A stretch of 63,332 nucleotides of DNA, from the NCBI GenBank assembly GCA_002409525.1, contig DHNM01000041.1:1-63332 (forward strand). Reading direction: 5' to 3'. This document shows, one piece after another, positions 8,802 through 19,600 of this stretch. Position numbers and translations under genes: made by a program. How positions within the stretch are numbered: the first letter of the stretch is position 1; every line of letters begins with the position of its first letter. The DNA is from Eubacterium sp. UBA5416. GTDB lineage: Bacteria > Bacillota > Clostridia > Lachnospirales > Lachnospiraceae. The notes under the pieces are model-generated. The model was not told the DNA's origin and did no database searches. It saw only the letters and a list, made by a program, of their open reading frames with translations.

Positions 8802-9758
8802 TTAGCATCCTGCAATTTGTCCATATCCCTCAAATGGATATTGAATTACTATCCTGCCTTCCATACAATCCCCAAGTCCACTATATAAATCTGCTTTTCC
8901 ATCATCCCTCATGACAATACCCGATGTAAAAGCACAGTCAGAAAGATTTGGCTTCTTTGCAGGACCTTTCGGATAGCAATCCCTGGTACCAATGATCTTA
9001 TAATCCCCGACACGCATTGTATCCGGATCTAATACAAAAGACATATTCATATACGAAGACTGGTCTTCTCCATCGGAATCCTTATAGAGATAACTGCGAT
9101 GCCCGATTACTCCAATTTTGCCGCTGTCGAGAAGATAAGCCTGATTGCAGCCACCCCACTCTCCATCCTCAAAGAGTGAATCTATCAACGGAGCATTTTC
9201 AATTACTTCCGCGGTAAGATCATCCAGAGAGCGAATGACTGAAAATCCTATCATAGACTCACTGCCGTGTTTTTTTAGTATCTCCTCATTCCTTGGTCTT
9301 GAGAAAACGCCGATCTGACCATCTGCAAGCTCAACCAGGCGTATATCCTTCATATAATCGGGCCCTGTAGTAAAATAATAGAGATCGTCCACTTCACTTC
9401 CCCGATAAAAGTATCCATAGTATGTATCGAGTTTGTTTTCCCTGACTCGGACATGCGTTCCGCCTAAAACCAACTGATCTTTTATGACGCTGATATATGG
9501 ATCTTCCAGTTGATAGATCATTGAATCAGGAACCAAAGTCCAGTCATCTGTTCCTGTTTCATAAAACAGCCTGACCCAGGAACGCATCCATTCAGTTCTG
9601 CGCTCTACTCGCCCAAAGATATACCTTTTTCCTTTCCAGATAAAAGGAACGGAGCAGTTATACACATCATATCCTTCCACTCCATGAAAGGATAAAAGGA
9701 CAGACTCGGCAATATTTTTATTCTCTAAAAAATCTCTTCTTTCTTCCTGTATATTCAT
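8802..9758 (-). CDS. DUF1861 / GH130-like beta-propeller glycan enzyme
   Basis: A 318-aa cytoplasmic protein without signal peptide, resembling the DUF1861 family related to GH130 mannoside phosphorylases (five-bladed propeller). Family-like segments are VPFIWKGKRYIFGRVERR, YQLEDPYISVIKDQLVLGGTH, EWGGCNQAYLLDSGKIGVIGH and DCAFTSGIVMRDDGKADLY. The GH38 mannosidase and importer upstream suggest it acts on the internal mannose or reducing-end part of an imported glycan. The reaction (phosphorolysis or hydrolysis) cannot be fixed from sequence. Last gene of a nine-gene operon. Confidence 0.7.
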   Translation of the reverse strand: MNIQEERRDFLENKNIAESVLLSFHGVEGYDVYNCSVPFIWKGKRYIFGRVERRTEWMRSWVRLFYETGTDDWTLVPDSMIYQLEDPYISVIKDQLVLGGTHVRVRENKLDTYYGYFYRGSEVDDLYYFTTGPDYMKDIRLVELADGQIGVFSRPRNEEILKKHGSESMIGFSVIRSLDDLTAEVIENAPLIDSLFEDGEWGGCNQAYLLDSGKIGVIGHRSYLYKDSDGEDQSSYMNMSFVLDPDTMRVGDYKIIGTRDCYPKGPAKKPNLSDCAFTSGIVMRDDGKADLYSGLGDCMEGRIVIQYPFEGYGQIAGC

Positions 9759-9779
9759 TTAATATCTCCTAACTTACTC

Positions 9780-10745
9780 CTAATTATCTATCACATGGCA
9801 TGCAACAAAATGCCCTTTTTCCACTTCTCTTAAAGACGGTGTAACTTTTCCGCAAGCTTCTGTCGCACGTTTGCATCTGCCTTTAAAACGACATCCCGGT
9901 GCACTGTCTATCGGACTACCAACTTCTCCTTCCAACGGAAGAACGGTCTTATTTCTTTCTATATCAGGATCTGGAACCGGAATAGCAGAGAGCAGAGCCT
10001 GCGTATAAAAATGTATCGGATGATTATAAACTTCCTGACTTTTTCCCAGCTCTACCAGCTGTCCCATATACATAACCCCCACACGATCAGAAATATGACG
10101 AACCATAGACAAATCATGAGCAATAAACAAATAGGTAAGTCCCAGTTCCTCCTGAAGACGAATCAGCAGATTCACAACCTGTGCCTGTATAGACACATCC
10201 AGTGCTGATATCGGCTCATCACATACAATAAAATCAGGTTCGACTGCTAATGCCCGGGCGATTCCGATTCTCTGCCTCTGCCCACCCGAGAATTCATGTG
10301 GAAAGCGATTGGCATGTTCTTTATTTAACCCAACCATACCCAATAATTCCTGCACTCTTGTATGTCCTCCCGGAATGTGATGGTTTTCCATCCCTTCTGA
10401 GATGATATCGCCTACCGTCATACGGGGATTTAACGAAGCATAAGGATCCTGAAAGATCATCTGGGCATTCTTTTTAAATTTTAAAATCTCTTTTTTATCT
10501 TTTAGCCGGCTGATATCTTTACCGTCATATTCAATGCTTCCTCCTGTTGCAGGGTATAATCCCAAAACTGTTCTTCCACAAGTCGTCTTGCCACATCCCG
10601 ACTCCCCTACCAGCCCGAGGGTTTCTCCCGGATAAATCTCAAAGGAAACATCATCGACAGCTTTCAAGACCCTTTTCCCCTGTACCGGAAAATATTTCTT
10701 TAGATGGGAAACCTTGACAAGCGGCTCTCTCGTTTCCATGTTCAT
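9780..10745 (-). CDS. Opp/Dpp-type ABC importer ATPase (OppF-like)
   Basis: ATP-hydrolysing subunit of a peptide-type (family 5) importer. It has Walker A GESGCGKTT, signature FSGGQRQRIGIARAL, Walker B PDFIVCDEPISALD, and the C-terminal oligopeptide-transporter extension with Cys-rich GCRFKGRCKRATEACG. 321 aa is normal for OppF. It overlaps the preceding ATPase by 4 bases (ATGA). Neighbouring mannosidase and aminopeptidase genes suggest a glycopeptide or glycan substrate rather than plain peptides. Confidence 0.93.
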   Translation of the reverse strand: MNMETREPLVKVSHLKKYFPVQGKRVLKAVDDVSFEIYPGETLGLVGESGCGKTTCGRTVLGLYPATGGSIEYDGKDISRLKDKKEILKFKKNAQMIFQDPYASLNPRMTVGDIISEGMENHHIPGGHTRVQELLGMVGLNKEHANRFPHEFSGGQRQRIGIARALAVEPDFIVCDEPISALDVSIQAQVVNLLIRLQEELGLTYLFIAHDLSMVRHISDRVGVMYMGQLVELGKSQEVYNHPIHFYTQALLSAIPVPDPDIERNKTVLPLEGEVGSPIDSAPGCRFKGRCKRATEACGKVTPSLREVEKGHFVACHVIDN

Positions 10746-11767
10746 TCTGCCATCACACTCCTTACGTTGTCAAATTTATAAAGCTTTTTAGCCGTCTGAT
10801 GATGAAGCCAGCATTTGGAGAAATGTCCTTCTGATATTTCTGTCTTTTCTGGCTCATATTCGTGGCAGACCTGCATACAAAACTTGCACCGTGATGCAAA
10901 AGGGCAGCCTTTCGGCGGTGAAATTAAGTCAGGAGGCGTTCCTTTAATTACATGTAACTCTGCCTTACTTTCCAATTCAGGATTCGGAACCGCATTCAAC
11001 ATCGCATAGGTATATGGGTGTTGAGGATTTTTGAATATTTCTCTCACTGATCCTTCTTCGACAATTTCCCCGGCATACATAACCGCAATACGATCAGCCA
11101 TTCCGGCTACAACGCCCAGATCATGAGTGATCATGATAATAGAGGAATGATTTTTTTTCTGGATTTCCCTGAGCAGATTCAAAATCTGTGCCTGTATGGT
11201 CACATCAAGAGCTGTCGTAGGCTCGTCCGCTATCATAATATTGGGATTACATGACAGCGCAATGGCTATCATTACCCTCTGACGCATCCCGCCGGAAAAC
11301 TCATGAGGGTATTGATCGAGTCGTTCTTCCGGATTCGGTATATTTACCATCTTTAAAAGTTCGATGGTTTTCTTTCTTGCTTCCTGTTTGCTGATTTTCT
11401 GGTGCTTTCTGATTCCTTCCTGAATCTGTCTCCCTATTTTCATGGTGGGGTTCAACGAGGTCATAGGGTCCTGAAATATCATCGCCGCATCCTCTCCTCT
11501 ATAATCCTGCCATTTCTTCTTTGAATATTTCAATATGTTCTTGTCTTTATATAAAATTTCACTTCCCTTTTTTACTTCACCGGGAGGATCGGGAATCAAC
11601 CCCATAATTGCTTTTGAGGTTACCGTTTTCCCACATCCGGACTCTCCCACAATTGCAAGTGTTTCTTCTTTGTCTAAGTGTAAGGAGACGCCACGGACAG
11701 CCTGCACTTCACCGGCATACGTATGAAAGGAAACATTTAAATTATTTACCTCTAATAAATGACTCAT
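10742..11767 (-). CDS. Opp/Dpp-type ABC importer ATPase (OppD-like)
   Basis: Second ATPase of the heterodimeric motor. It has Walker A GESGCGKTV, signature FSGGMRQRVMIAIAL, Walker B NIMIADEPTTALD and the C-terminal block GCPFASRCKFCMQVCHEYEP, whose cysteines bind an Fe-S cluster in related OppD proteins. 341 aa. It follows the permease by about 20 bases. Confidence 0.93.
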   Translation of the reverse strand: MSHLLEVNNLNVSFHTYAGEVQAVRGVSLHLDKEETLAIVGESGCGKTVTSKAIMGLIPDPPGEVKKGSEILYKDKNILKYSKKKWQDYRGEDAAMIFQDPMTSLNPTMKIGRQIQEGIRKHQKISKQEARKKTIELLKMVNIPNPEERLDQYPHEFSGGMRQRVMIAIALSCNPNIMIADEPTTALDVTIQAQILNLLREIQKKNHSSIIMITHDLGVVAGMADRIAVMYAGEIVEEGSVREIFKNPQHPYTYAMLNAVPNPELESKAELHVIKGTPPDLISPPKGCPFASRCKFCMQVCHEYEPEKTEISEGHFSKCWLHHQTAKKLYKFDNVRSVMAE

Positions 11768-11786
11768 ATTTATTTCTCCCTATAGA

Positions 11787-12728
11787 TTATTGGCGCAGTT
11801 TCGGGTCAAATGCATCCCGAAGTCCATCTCCAAGTAAGTTAAACGCCAGCATTGTCAGTGATATCGCAAGCGCCGGAAATAACAATTCGTGCGGATAATT
11901 AGACATTTGCTGCTGTCCAAGCGCCGCCATCGCACCCCAGCTCGTATTCGGAGGCTGTATTCCCATTCCAATAAAGCTCAGAAATGACTCTGCAAATATA
12001 AAACTTGGTATTGAAAATGTTGTTTCTACAATGATTATACTTAATGTGTTGGGGAGCAAATGGCGAAAAATGATCTTGTAAGTCGGTGTTCCCAGAGCTT
12101 TTGCCGCCAGAATGTATTCACTCTCCATCAAGTTAATCACTTGTCCTCTCACCAGCCTGGCAAGTCCAGTCCAGCTTGTAAAACATAAGGCCACAAGTAA
12201 AGACCCCATTCCTTTTCCAAGTATAATGCTCATCAAAATTACTACAATCATGTAGGGAATTCCTACCAGAATTTCAACAATTCTCATCATTACGTTGTCT
12301 ATGGCTCCGCCGAAATATCCGCTGATTCCTCCATAAAGAACCCCAACAGCCAGAGAAATAGCGGCTCCAATCACTCCAATCGCAAGTGACACACGTCCAC
12401 CTACCCATACACGTGCAAAGATATCTCGTCCAAGATCGTCCAGGCCAAAGATATGCGAAGCTGTCGGACCCTGATTTGTATGCTCTATGATTTGTTCATC
12501 AAAAGCATGTGGATAGATGTGGGGTGCAAAGATACACATCAACGCTACAAAGATCAAAAAACTCATACTTACGATAGCAACCTTATTCTGTTTTAAACGT
12601 CTCCACGCATCCTGCCAATAGCTGATATTTGGACGGACCACATTTTCCGAACTATGTTCATCAACCCCGACTCGATGAAACATCTCTTCTGTCAAAACGA
12701 CTTTTTGACTATCTTTTTGATTAGGCAT
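11787..12728 (-). CDS. Opp/Dpp-type ABC importer permease (OppC-like)
   Basis: Inner-membrane channel subunit, 313 aa. It has a long cytoplasmic N-terminus, the OppC-specific first helix VAIVSMSFLIFVALMCIFAP, and the EAA loop AAKALGTPTYKIIFRHLLPN that docks the ATPases. The family signature GLDDLGRDIFARVWVGGRVSL is present in two parts. It is separated from the OppB-like gene by a 101-bp repeat element, so the operon carries an insertion-like repeat but the reading frames are unharmed. Confidence 0.93.
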   Translation of the reverse strand: MPNQKDSQKVVLTEEMFHRVGVDEHSSENVVRPNISYWQDAWRRLKQNKVAIVSMSFLIFVALMCIFAPHIYPHAFDEQIIEHTNQGPTASHIFGLDDLGRDIFARVWVGGRVSLAIGVIGAAISLAVGVLYGGISGYFGGAIDNVMMRIVEILVGIPYMIVVILMSIILGKGMGSLLVALCFTSWTGLARLVRGQVINLMESEYILAAKALGTPTYKIIFRHLLPNTLSIIIVETTFSIPSFIFAESFLSFIGMGIQPPNTSWGAMAALGQQQMSNYPHELLFPALAISLTMLAFNLLGDGLRDAFDPKLRQ

Positions 12729-12756
12729 AATCTTTTCCTTTCTGTTTTTTAATATC

Positions 12757-12857
12757 TATGATACACGGATTTTTACGCTCTTTGAGCTCTCACAATCCCA
12801 AAGTCATGTTTTTTCATGCACGCATAAAACACATGACCTTTTAACACCGGTATCATA
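12757..12857. repeat. MITE-like dispersed repeat, short copy inside the operon
   Basis: Between the two permease genes. The ends TATGATAC and GGTATCATA are inverted copies, and the interior holds GAGCTCTCACAATCC and CATGTTTTTTCATGC, both shared with the copies at 43994, 61549 and 63193. The middle GGGCTGC palindrome of the longer copies is missing. It is probably transcribed as part of the operon mRNA. Confidence 0.65.
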
Positions 12858-13808
12858 TCATTTCATTAGCTTTTTTCTTACCCTTGGGTCGACGACTGCA
12901 TATAAAATATCCATCACAACAATAGAAAGAATGAATATTGCCGAGAAAAACACAGTGGTTGCCATAATCATCGGATAATCTCTTCCGTTAACACTATCTA
13001 CATAATATCTTCCAAGCCCCGGTATTGAAAACATTCTTTCAATTACAAAAGAGCCCGTTACAATTCCACCAATCTGTGGAGCAATAATCGTAATGATTGG
13101 TGTAATACTATTTCTCAAAACATGTCTACGTATAATCTGGCCTTCCGATAATCCTTTCGATTTTGCCGTAAGGATATAATCATTGCTCAATACATCCAAT
13201 ACGGAAGACCGCATAAATCTTGAATATGTTGCCATGCCCCCGATTGCGGCAGACAGCGTAGGAAGCGCTGTAACCTGGAATTTTTCCGGAATTCCCATAT
13301 CTTCTGTCACCCAGCCGACAATCGGGAAGAACCCTCCGCCGAGACTTTTCTGCAATAAGGCTGCAAATACAAAACTTGGAACTGACACTCCTACAATTGC
13401 AAGAAAGATGGCTACAAAGTCCAACCACGTATTTCTCCGGAGCGCTGCCAGAATTCCGATCAGCAGCCCTATGACCAGACCGACAATTACCGCCTGCAGA
13501 CCTAGTCTCAGTGAAGCAGGGAGACGAGTTTTTATTACCTCGTTGGCAGTTAATCCGGGTGTCGTATAGGATTCCCCCAGATCTCCTTTTAAAAAGTTCT
13601 TTAAATAGGTCACATACCTCACGCCAATTGGTTTATCCAGCCCCCATTTCTTTTCCAGGTTTTTAGCTACTGCCTCTGGAAGAACTTTTGGTCCATTTTG
13701 CATAGGATCACCGGGAATCATATTCATCATAAAAAAGGTGGCTGTCATAATAATCCAAAGTGTAATTATCATATACAATAGTTTTTTAAATATGTACTTA
13801 AACATCAT
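12858..13808 (-). CDS. Opp/Dpp-type ABC importer permease (OppB-like)
   Basis: First channel subunit, 316 aa, six predicted membrane helices. It starts MMFKYIFKKLLYMIITLW with the OppB motif MNMIPGDPM; the EAA loop is TAKSKGLSEGQIIRRHVLRN and the C-terminus is DILYAVVDPRVR. Two adjacent ATGs (13808, 13805) follow AAGGAG; spacing favours the second. It lies downstream of the binding-protein gene, separated by a hairpin. Confidence 0.93.
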   Translation of the reverse strand: MMFKYIFKKLLYMIITLWIIMTATFFMMNMIPGDPMQNGPKVLPEAVAKNLEKKWGLDKPIGVRYVTYLKNFLKGDLGESYTTPGLTANEVIKTRLPASLRLGLQAVIVGLVIGLLIGILAALRRNTWLDFVAIFLAIVGVSVPSFVFAALLQKSLGGGFFPIVGWVTEDMGIPEKFQVTALPTLSAAIGGMATYSRFMRSSVLDVLSNDYILTAKSKGLSEGQIIRRHVLRNSITPIITIIAPQIGGIVTGSFVIERMFSIPGLGRYYVDSVNGRDYPMIMATTVFFSAIFILSIVVMDILYAVVDPRVRKKLMK

Positions 13809-13824
13809 GCACTCCTTGAATTTG

Positions 13825-13858
13825 AGAGGGGCAGAGATTCTTACCTCCTCCGCCCTCT
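13825..13858 (-). terminator. Intercistronic attenuating hairpin after the binding-protein gene
   Basis: AGAGGGC and GCCCCTCT on the minus strand form a GC-rich stem between the solute-binding protein and the first permease, without a strong U-run. Such hairpins usually protect or limit mRNA so that binding protein exceeds membrane subunits; this role is inferred. Confidence 0.45.
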
Positions 13859-13865
13859 AGATTGA

Positions 13866-15545
13866 TTATTCCCAAGATGCTGTTTTCAGTTCTATTTCAG
13901 GTCCACCTGCTCCATTAAATTGATAATCTTTCAGATCTTTATTAATCAGATTTTCTTTAAAACTATAACTAAGCGGTGCAAGCCCGGCATCTTCATTGAT
14001 GAGAATATCCTCTGCCTTTTCAAAGCTTTCCTGCCTTTTCTTCATGTCAGGCTCAGATTTAGCTTCATTGACCAATTTATCATATTCTTCGTTTGCGAAA
14101 AATGCAGGATTGTTTCCATCACCTGTGAGATAACACTGCATAAAAGTCATCGGATCATTGTAATCCGCGCCCCAGCCAGTGTTACAGATTTGATACATTC
14201 CTCTTGATACAGTATTATTAAATGTTGAATTATCCGCAGCCGTATCAATCTTTATCTTTATACCGAATTTTTCTTGCCATGCTCTCTGGAAATATTCGGA
14301 ATTTAATTTTGTAGTTTCTTCTGCATTACTCTGCAAAAATGTCACTGTAATCTCATCTCTGGTTTTCCCGATTTCCTTTAATCCTTCTTCGAACAATGCA
14401 ACGGGATCCTCATCTTTTGATTTTTTCAGTGGATCTTCTACTTCTTTTCTGTACTCACTTTCTTCATTATTGACTCCGTAAGGAACCAGTCCATATGCCG
14501 GTTTATCTTTTTTCGTTACATTTTTCAGAAAACTCTCTCTGTCAATTGCCAGTGAAAAAGCCTTTCTGATTTTTGCATTCGAGAAGATTCCATCTGGATC
14601 ATTATTGTTAAAACAGATATAAGAAGAACTGGGACTTGCACTCTCCTCAAATATGAATTCCCCGTCATCTATTTTATCCTGCATCTTGTTACGATATTCT
14701 TGATCGATTCCGGTTAAAATATCAAGCTTTCCTTCTTCAAGCATTTGCAATCTTGTATTTTTTTCCTGAGCAAGAATCAAGTTAACTTTATCAAGTTTCA
14801 CATTGTCCGCATCCCAGTAATTTTCATTTTTCTTGAGTACAATCTGGCTGCCTCTTGTCCACTTGTCAATCGCAAACGGACCGGAATACACCATTCCTTC
14901 TGCATTGGAACCATAGGTCAGATTATCATCTCCGGTAGTTTTGTCCGCCGGAACCGGAGTAAGGTTGGCGCAGTTTGCCATCAGAAGGAAATAGGGCAGT
15001 GGTTCATTCAGATGAATCTCCAGCGTCTTTTCATCCGGGGCTGTTATGCCTACATCTTCTCTTTTACCTTCACCTGTATTGTAAGCCTCCCCTCCTTCAA
15101 TGCAGTAAAACATGCCTGCATTATGAGATCCTACTTCCGGATCAAAAGTTCTCAACATACAGTTTACATAATCGTCAGCTTTTACCGGTGTACCATCCGA
15201 ATATTTATTGTCCTGCAGATGGAAAGTCCATACAAGTCCGTCATCTGATGTCTCCCATGATTTGGCTCCTCCCGGCGTAATCTCTCCATCTTTCAATCGG
15301 ATCAGTGTCTCATGGACCTCGAGCGTAATCTGATTTTTCTGAGTATCATCGGAACGTGTCGGATCCAAAATGTCAGGATCCGTAGTCATGGGAATATTTA
15401 CAACATTCCCACTTTCTGAAGTTTTTCCGCCTTTTGCTGAACCGCCATCTGTACTTCCTGAACCGCCGCATCCTGCCAGACTCAAAGTCATCATACATGA
15501 CAGAGTTATTGCAGCTGCCTTTTTTAAATACCTCTGTTGAAACAT
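13866..15545 (-). CDS. Family-5 solute-binding lipoprotein of the Opp-type importer (OppA-like)
   Basis: Extracellular receptor of 559 aa. The signal peptide ends in the lipobox LSLAGCGG, so it is anchored by lipid on the outer face of the membrane. SBP_bac_5 features include TRSDDTQKNQITLEVHETLI, WTFHLQDNKYSDGTPVKADD, IRKAFSLAIDRESFLKN and GWGADYNDPMTFM. Context (GH38, M42 peptidase, DUF1861) suggests mannosylated peptides or N-glycan fragments as ligand. SD is a GGGAG upstream of ATG 15545. Confidence 0.9.
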   Translation of the reverse strand: MFQQRYLKKAAAITLSCMMTLSLAGCGGSGSTDGGSAKGGKTSESGNVVNIPMTTDPDILDPTRSDDTQKNQITLEVHETLIRLKDGEITPGGAKSWETSDDGLVWTFHLQDNKYSDGTPVKADDYVNCMLRTFDPEVGSHNAGMFYCIEGGEAYNTGEGKREDVGITAPDEKTLEIHLNEPLPYFLLMANCANLTPVPADKTTGDDNLTYGSNAEGMVYSGPFAIDKWTRGSQIVLKKNENYWDADNVKLDKVNLILAQEKNTRLQMLEEGKLDILTGIDQEYRNKMQDKIDDGEFIFEESASPSSSYICFNNNDPDGIFSNAKIRKAFSLAIDRESFLKNVTKKDKPAYGLVPYGVNNEESEYRKEVEDPLKKSKDEDPVALFEEGLKEIGKTRDEITVTFLQSNAEETTKLNSEYFQRAWQEKFGIKIKIDTAADNSTFNNTVSRGMYQICNTGWGADYNDPMTFMQCYLTGDGNNPAFFANEEYDKLVNEAKSEPDMKKRQESFEKAEDILINEDAGLAPLSYSFKENLINKDLKDYQFNGAGGPEIELKTASWE

Positions 15546-15619
15546 AGACTTTACTCCCTTCTCTCTTTAAGATACACAGATTGTCTCGCACACACAGTGC
15601 TTCTTCAATCCAGTAACTG

Positions 15620-16636
15620 TTATTTGATAATTTCTTCTGTTACGATGTTCAGTGGTTTTTGAACGAAATCTGTCAGAAGCCTTGTACATGCTTTGACATC
15701 TTCCAGATTGATAATACTATGTGGTGTATGTGCGTATCTGGTCGGGATCGAGATACCAAGTACTTTCACTCCACCATTTGATTTGTTGATTGCTCCGGCA
15801 TCTGTTCCGCCTGCTCTCAGCGCATCGAGCTGATATGGAATCTTGTCTTCCTTCGCACAGTCAATCAGTGCCCGGGTCATAAGTTCATCGCAGATGACGC
15901 TTGAGTCGTTTATTTTGATTGCCGCTCCTTTTCCGAGTACCGGATTGCCAAAGTCATCGCCTGGAATATCGAACGATCCGGTAATATCAATCGCTATTCC
16001 CAGATCCGGATGAATACTTTCTGCTGAAGTCGTAGATCCAAACAACCCCACTTCTTCCTGAACCGTAAACACAAAGTAAACATCATGGTAAACATCTTCC
16101 AGCTGTTTCAGAGCTTCTATTTGAATATAGCATGCGCTTCGATCGTCAAAAGCTTTCGACATAACATTATCTCCGACTAGTTTTGTATACTCACCCAGAA
16201 AGGAAGCACAGTCTCCAATATGAATATATTTCGCTGCCTCTTCTTTGTCTTTTGCTCCTATGTCTATATACAGCTGATCAATTTCATTCGGTTTTATATC
16301 CTGAATATTTTTATTGTTGGATACGCATCCTGTGACTCCATTTGCAAATTGGACACGGTTCATGTACGCAATATAAGGGGAAACTCCGCCGACCTTTTTG
16401 ACCAGCAGAAGTCCATTGTCCAGGATCTTAACAACGCTGAGTCCGATCTCGTCCATATGTGCGGCAGTCATAATCTTTTTCTTCTTTTCACCGCTCCCCT
16501 TTTTCAGCGCAATCACATTTCCCATTGCATCTCTTTTTATCTCGTCTGCATACGGCATGACCTGATCAATAATATAATCCGATACCCTCCTTTCTCTTCC
16601 ACTGACTCCCCAAAGCTGTGTTAATTCTTCAAGCAT
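15620..16636 (-). CDS. M42-family aminopeptidase (glutamyl aminopeptidase/FrvX type)
   Basis: Dinuclear-metal cytoplasmic aminopeptidase, 338 aa from ATG 16636, chosen because AGGAG lies 7 bases upstream; the longer open frame extends into the mannosidase gene. Metal and catalytic motifs are AAHMDEIG (His, Asp), KAFDDRSACY, TVQEEVGLFGS (catalytic Glu pair), AIDITGSFD and the late RYAHTPHS histidine. Sitting between an alpha-mannosidase and a peptide-type importer, it may trim the peptide part of imported glycopeptides (inference). Confidence 0.92.
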   Translation of the reverse strand: MLEELTQLWGVSGRERRVSDYIIDQVMPYADEIKRDAMGNVIALKKGSGEKKKKIMTAAHMDEIGLSVVKILDNGLLLVKKVGGVSPYIAYMNRVQFANGVTGCVSNNKNIQDIKPNEIDQLYIDIGAKDKEEAAKYIHIGDCASFLGEYTKLVGDNVMSKAFDDRSACYIQIEALKQLEDVYHDVYFVFTVQEEVGLFGSTTSAESIHPDLGIAIDITGSFDIPGDDFGNPVLGKGAAIKINDSSVICDELMTRALIDCAKEDKIPYQLDALRAGGTDAGAINKSNGGVKVLGISIPTRYAHTPHSIINLEDVKACTRLLTDFVQKPLNIVTEEIIK

Positions 16637-16649
16637 ACTTGTCTCCTTT

Positions 16650-19600
16650 CTATGCCCATTCAATACGAAATGTCTTGATCTCGTATGGTTCAAACCAGAC
16701 CTGGAATTTCTTATGATCACATCTATATGGCTTCACACCATTTTCCATTAAATCACATTCCGTGACTGATTTTACTTCACTACCAAATGTTATCTCTGCT
16801 TTTACCCTGGTATTCTGATTCTCGTACATCCGAAGAATCCAGCCTATGCCATCCTCCGCTTTCTTCATCGTCTCGATAAAGCAATTCTTATGGCTACAGG
16901 AAACCAAACTAAATTCTTCCGGCTGATTCCCCGCTATGTTTTTTTCCTGAAATATACTGATACAGGGAACATTGAGATTATAGGCCATATCTACGGTATT
17001 TGCCTCTTGCCATCTGTGATTATGCGGATAGATCGAATATGTAAAATCATGAGTTCCGATATCTGCATTTTCATTGGGATACGTTCCTGATTTAATAAGA
17101 GTTAACGACATCTCGCCGTCCTTGATTCCGTATCCATACTTACTGTCATTCAAAAGACTGATTCCCAATCCATTTTCTGATAGATCTGCCCATTTATGTC
17201 CGCAGGTTTCGAACTGGGCCACCTCCCAGCTGTTATTATTCGAAGTACTCCGCTCTACATTTCCATATTGAATCTCGTACGTCGCACGATTCGTATTTAC
17301 CTGAACCGGGAAGTTCACTTTTAACAGAACATGATGTGTCTTCCAGTCCACATGGTTGACAAAATCAATTCTGGGAAGATTTTTATACAGACAGACCTTT
17401 TGTGTCACTGTTGAATCCAGGAAGTGATAAGTAGTTTCCACCACCGTTCTCAAGGGTCCTGATTCCACTACTTTTATATCGGAAATCCAGTCGCAGTCAT
17501 ATTTCTTTTTCTTATAATAGACATCTAGATCCCAGTTATCCCAGTTCATTGGTCGGTCTTCGTAAGTCGTCAATACATTTCCAAGACGGTCTTCCTTTAT
17601 GAACTCTTTATGACTATCCTTTTCATAAAGAGATTCTATCTGCATCTCTTTGTTGAAACGTACAGAAAAAAATTCATTTTCATATTCGTAGTTCCATTTA
17701 CAGTCTATGTTTTCCGGCCTTTCTCCCTGCTGAATGTAAAAGGTTTTCCATCCTGTTGGAGGGAGCTGCTCTGCAAAAAAGATAAATCTGTGATTTGATA
17801 TGTATTGTATCTCGTAGTGATTTCCCTTCTCATCGGTAAGTCCCGAGGCGGTATAGTCACCATGCGTTTCGACTTCCACTATATCATCTCTGAAATATCC
17901 CTGCGTATTTACGACTACAATCGCTGGCTTGAACGTATACACTTCTCCAGTAATCTGCTTTGCTATTGTCTGCAGCATATCGGATCCTTCGGATAGAATC
18001 TGTTTATATTCCTTCTCTGCCTGTGTATAGACACTTTCTATTGCGCTCCCCGGAATAATATCATGAAACTGATTCAACAGAATCGTATTCCATCCGTGAT
18101 CTAACACTTTCCCGGGATACTCTAATCCCAGAAGAGAAGCCATGCTTCCCAGAATCTCCAATTGTTCATATAGGATTTCACTCTTCCGATTGTATCTCTT
18201 GATTTCACTCATTGAGGTATACGTTCCCCTGTGATACTCGAAATACAATTCTCCGTCCCAGGTAGGCATCTCTTCCTTCGAAGCTATCTTTTCATAGGTA
18301 CGGTCAAAGAATTCCTGTTCCGTCTCCAACTGTATCTTCGGAATACCGGGCAGCCCATACTTTAATCTTTCAGCACATTCCAGCATCTCCCCGGTCGGTC
18401 CGCCTCCCCCATCTCCATATCCATAGAGCATAAGTGTATCTTCCGTCAAATCTTTATTTTGAAAACGTTCATAGGTCCCAAGAAGCATGTTGGGGTTAAT
18501 AATTCCGGTGTATGTTGTTGTATTTCTTGTCTCGGAATAAGAAATATTTTCACCGAGAGTTCTGTCATAATTACACGTCGTAGGCATATAAACAAAGACT
18601 TTACTCCCGTCAATCCCCTTCCAGATAAAGGTATCATTGGGCAGTTGGTTGTACTGGTTCCACGCGATCTTAGTCGTCATAAAGTAGGGAATTCCGCACT
18701 GTTTCAATATCTGCGGAAGTGCTGCAGAGTATCCAAATACATCCGGAAGCCATAGGGATTTACTTTCCTTTCCGAACTCTTCTTTAAAAAACCTATGTCC
18801 CTTCAGGATCTGCCGAACCAGAGATTCGCCATTCGGCAGGTTGCAGTCTGATTCCAGCCACATGGCACCATCAATTTCCCATCTTCCCTCTGCAACTCGT
18901 TTCTTAATTTCTTCATACATTTCCGGTTCTTGTTCTTTGACAAATTGATAAAGAATGGGCTGACTGGACATAAACTTATAATCAGGGTACAGCTCCATAA
19001 GTCTGAGTACCGTGGAAAAACTCCGGATCACCTTTTCGCGTGTCTGGTCAACCGTCCACAGCCAGGCGACATCGATATGTGTATGTCCTATAGCACTGAC
19101 TTTCGGTATGTTTTCCATTTCTGTTGAGTAAAATTCCTCTTTCAAGATCTGACGTGCGTTCTCTAAGGATTCGTAAAACCGCTTTGAATATGGCTGTCTC
19201 AAATCAACAGTTTCAGCTGTTTTCTGTAATTTCAGCAGTATTTTTCTTACGTCATCTTCTTTGTCTTTCAGTAACACTCTGGCAGCCTGAACCGGAACCA
19301 TAAAATCATAATAAAACTGATTCACCATATCATCTACTACCTCAACCCCAGTGTGAATCATCAAATCGCCCTCCACACTTCCGCTGTATGCATATAGGGC
19401 GATCTCGTATTCTTCACCGGAAACAGCATTTTTTGTAATCAAGACATGGCGGTGATTCACATCAATTCCCTGTACAATTTTACCGTTCAGATAGAAGAGC
19501 ATCTGCGGATTCGTTGCATCCCACTGGCCCTCTCTTCCCGTTGTAATCCAAAACTCGACATGTTCTTTGGCCATGGATGAAGGTATCTTGATTTTTGTTC

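Noticed and set aside
15373..15591. 72-codon minus-strand ORF overlapping the OppA-like gene start
   Set aside because: Out-of-frame shadow of the signal-peptide region, no SD or family similarity.
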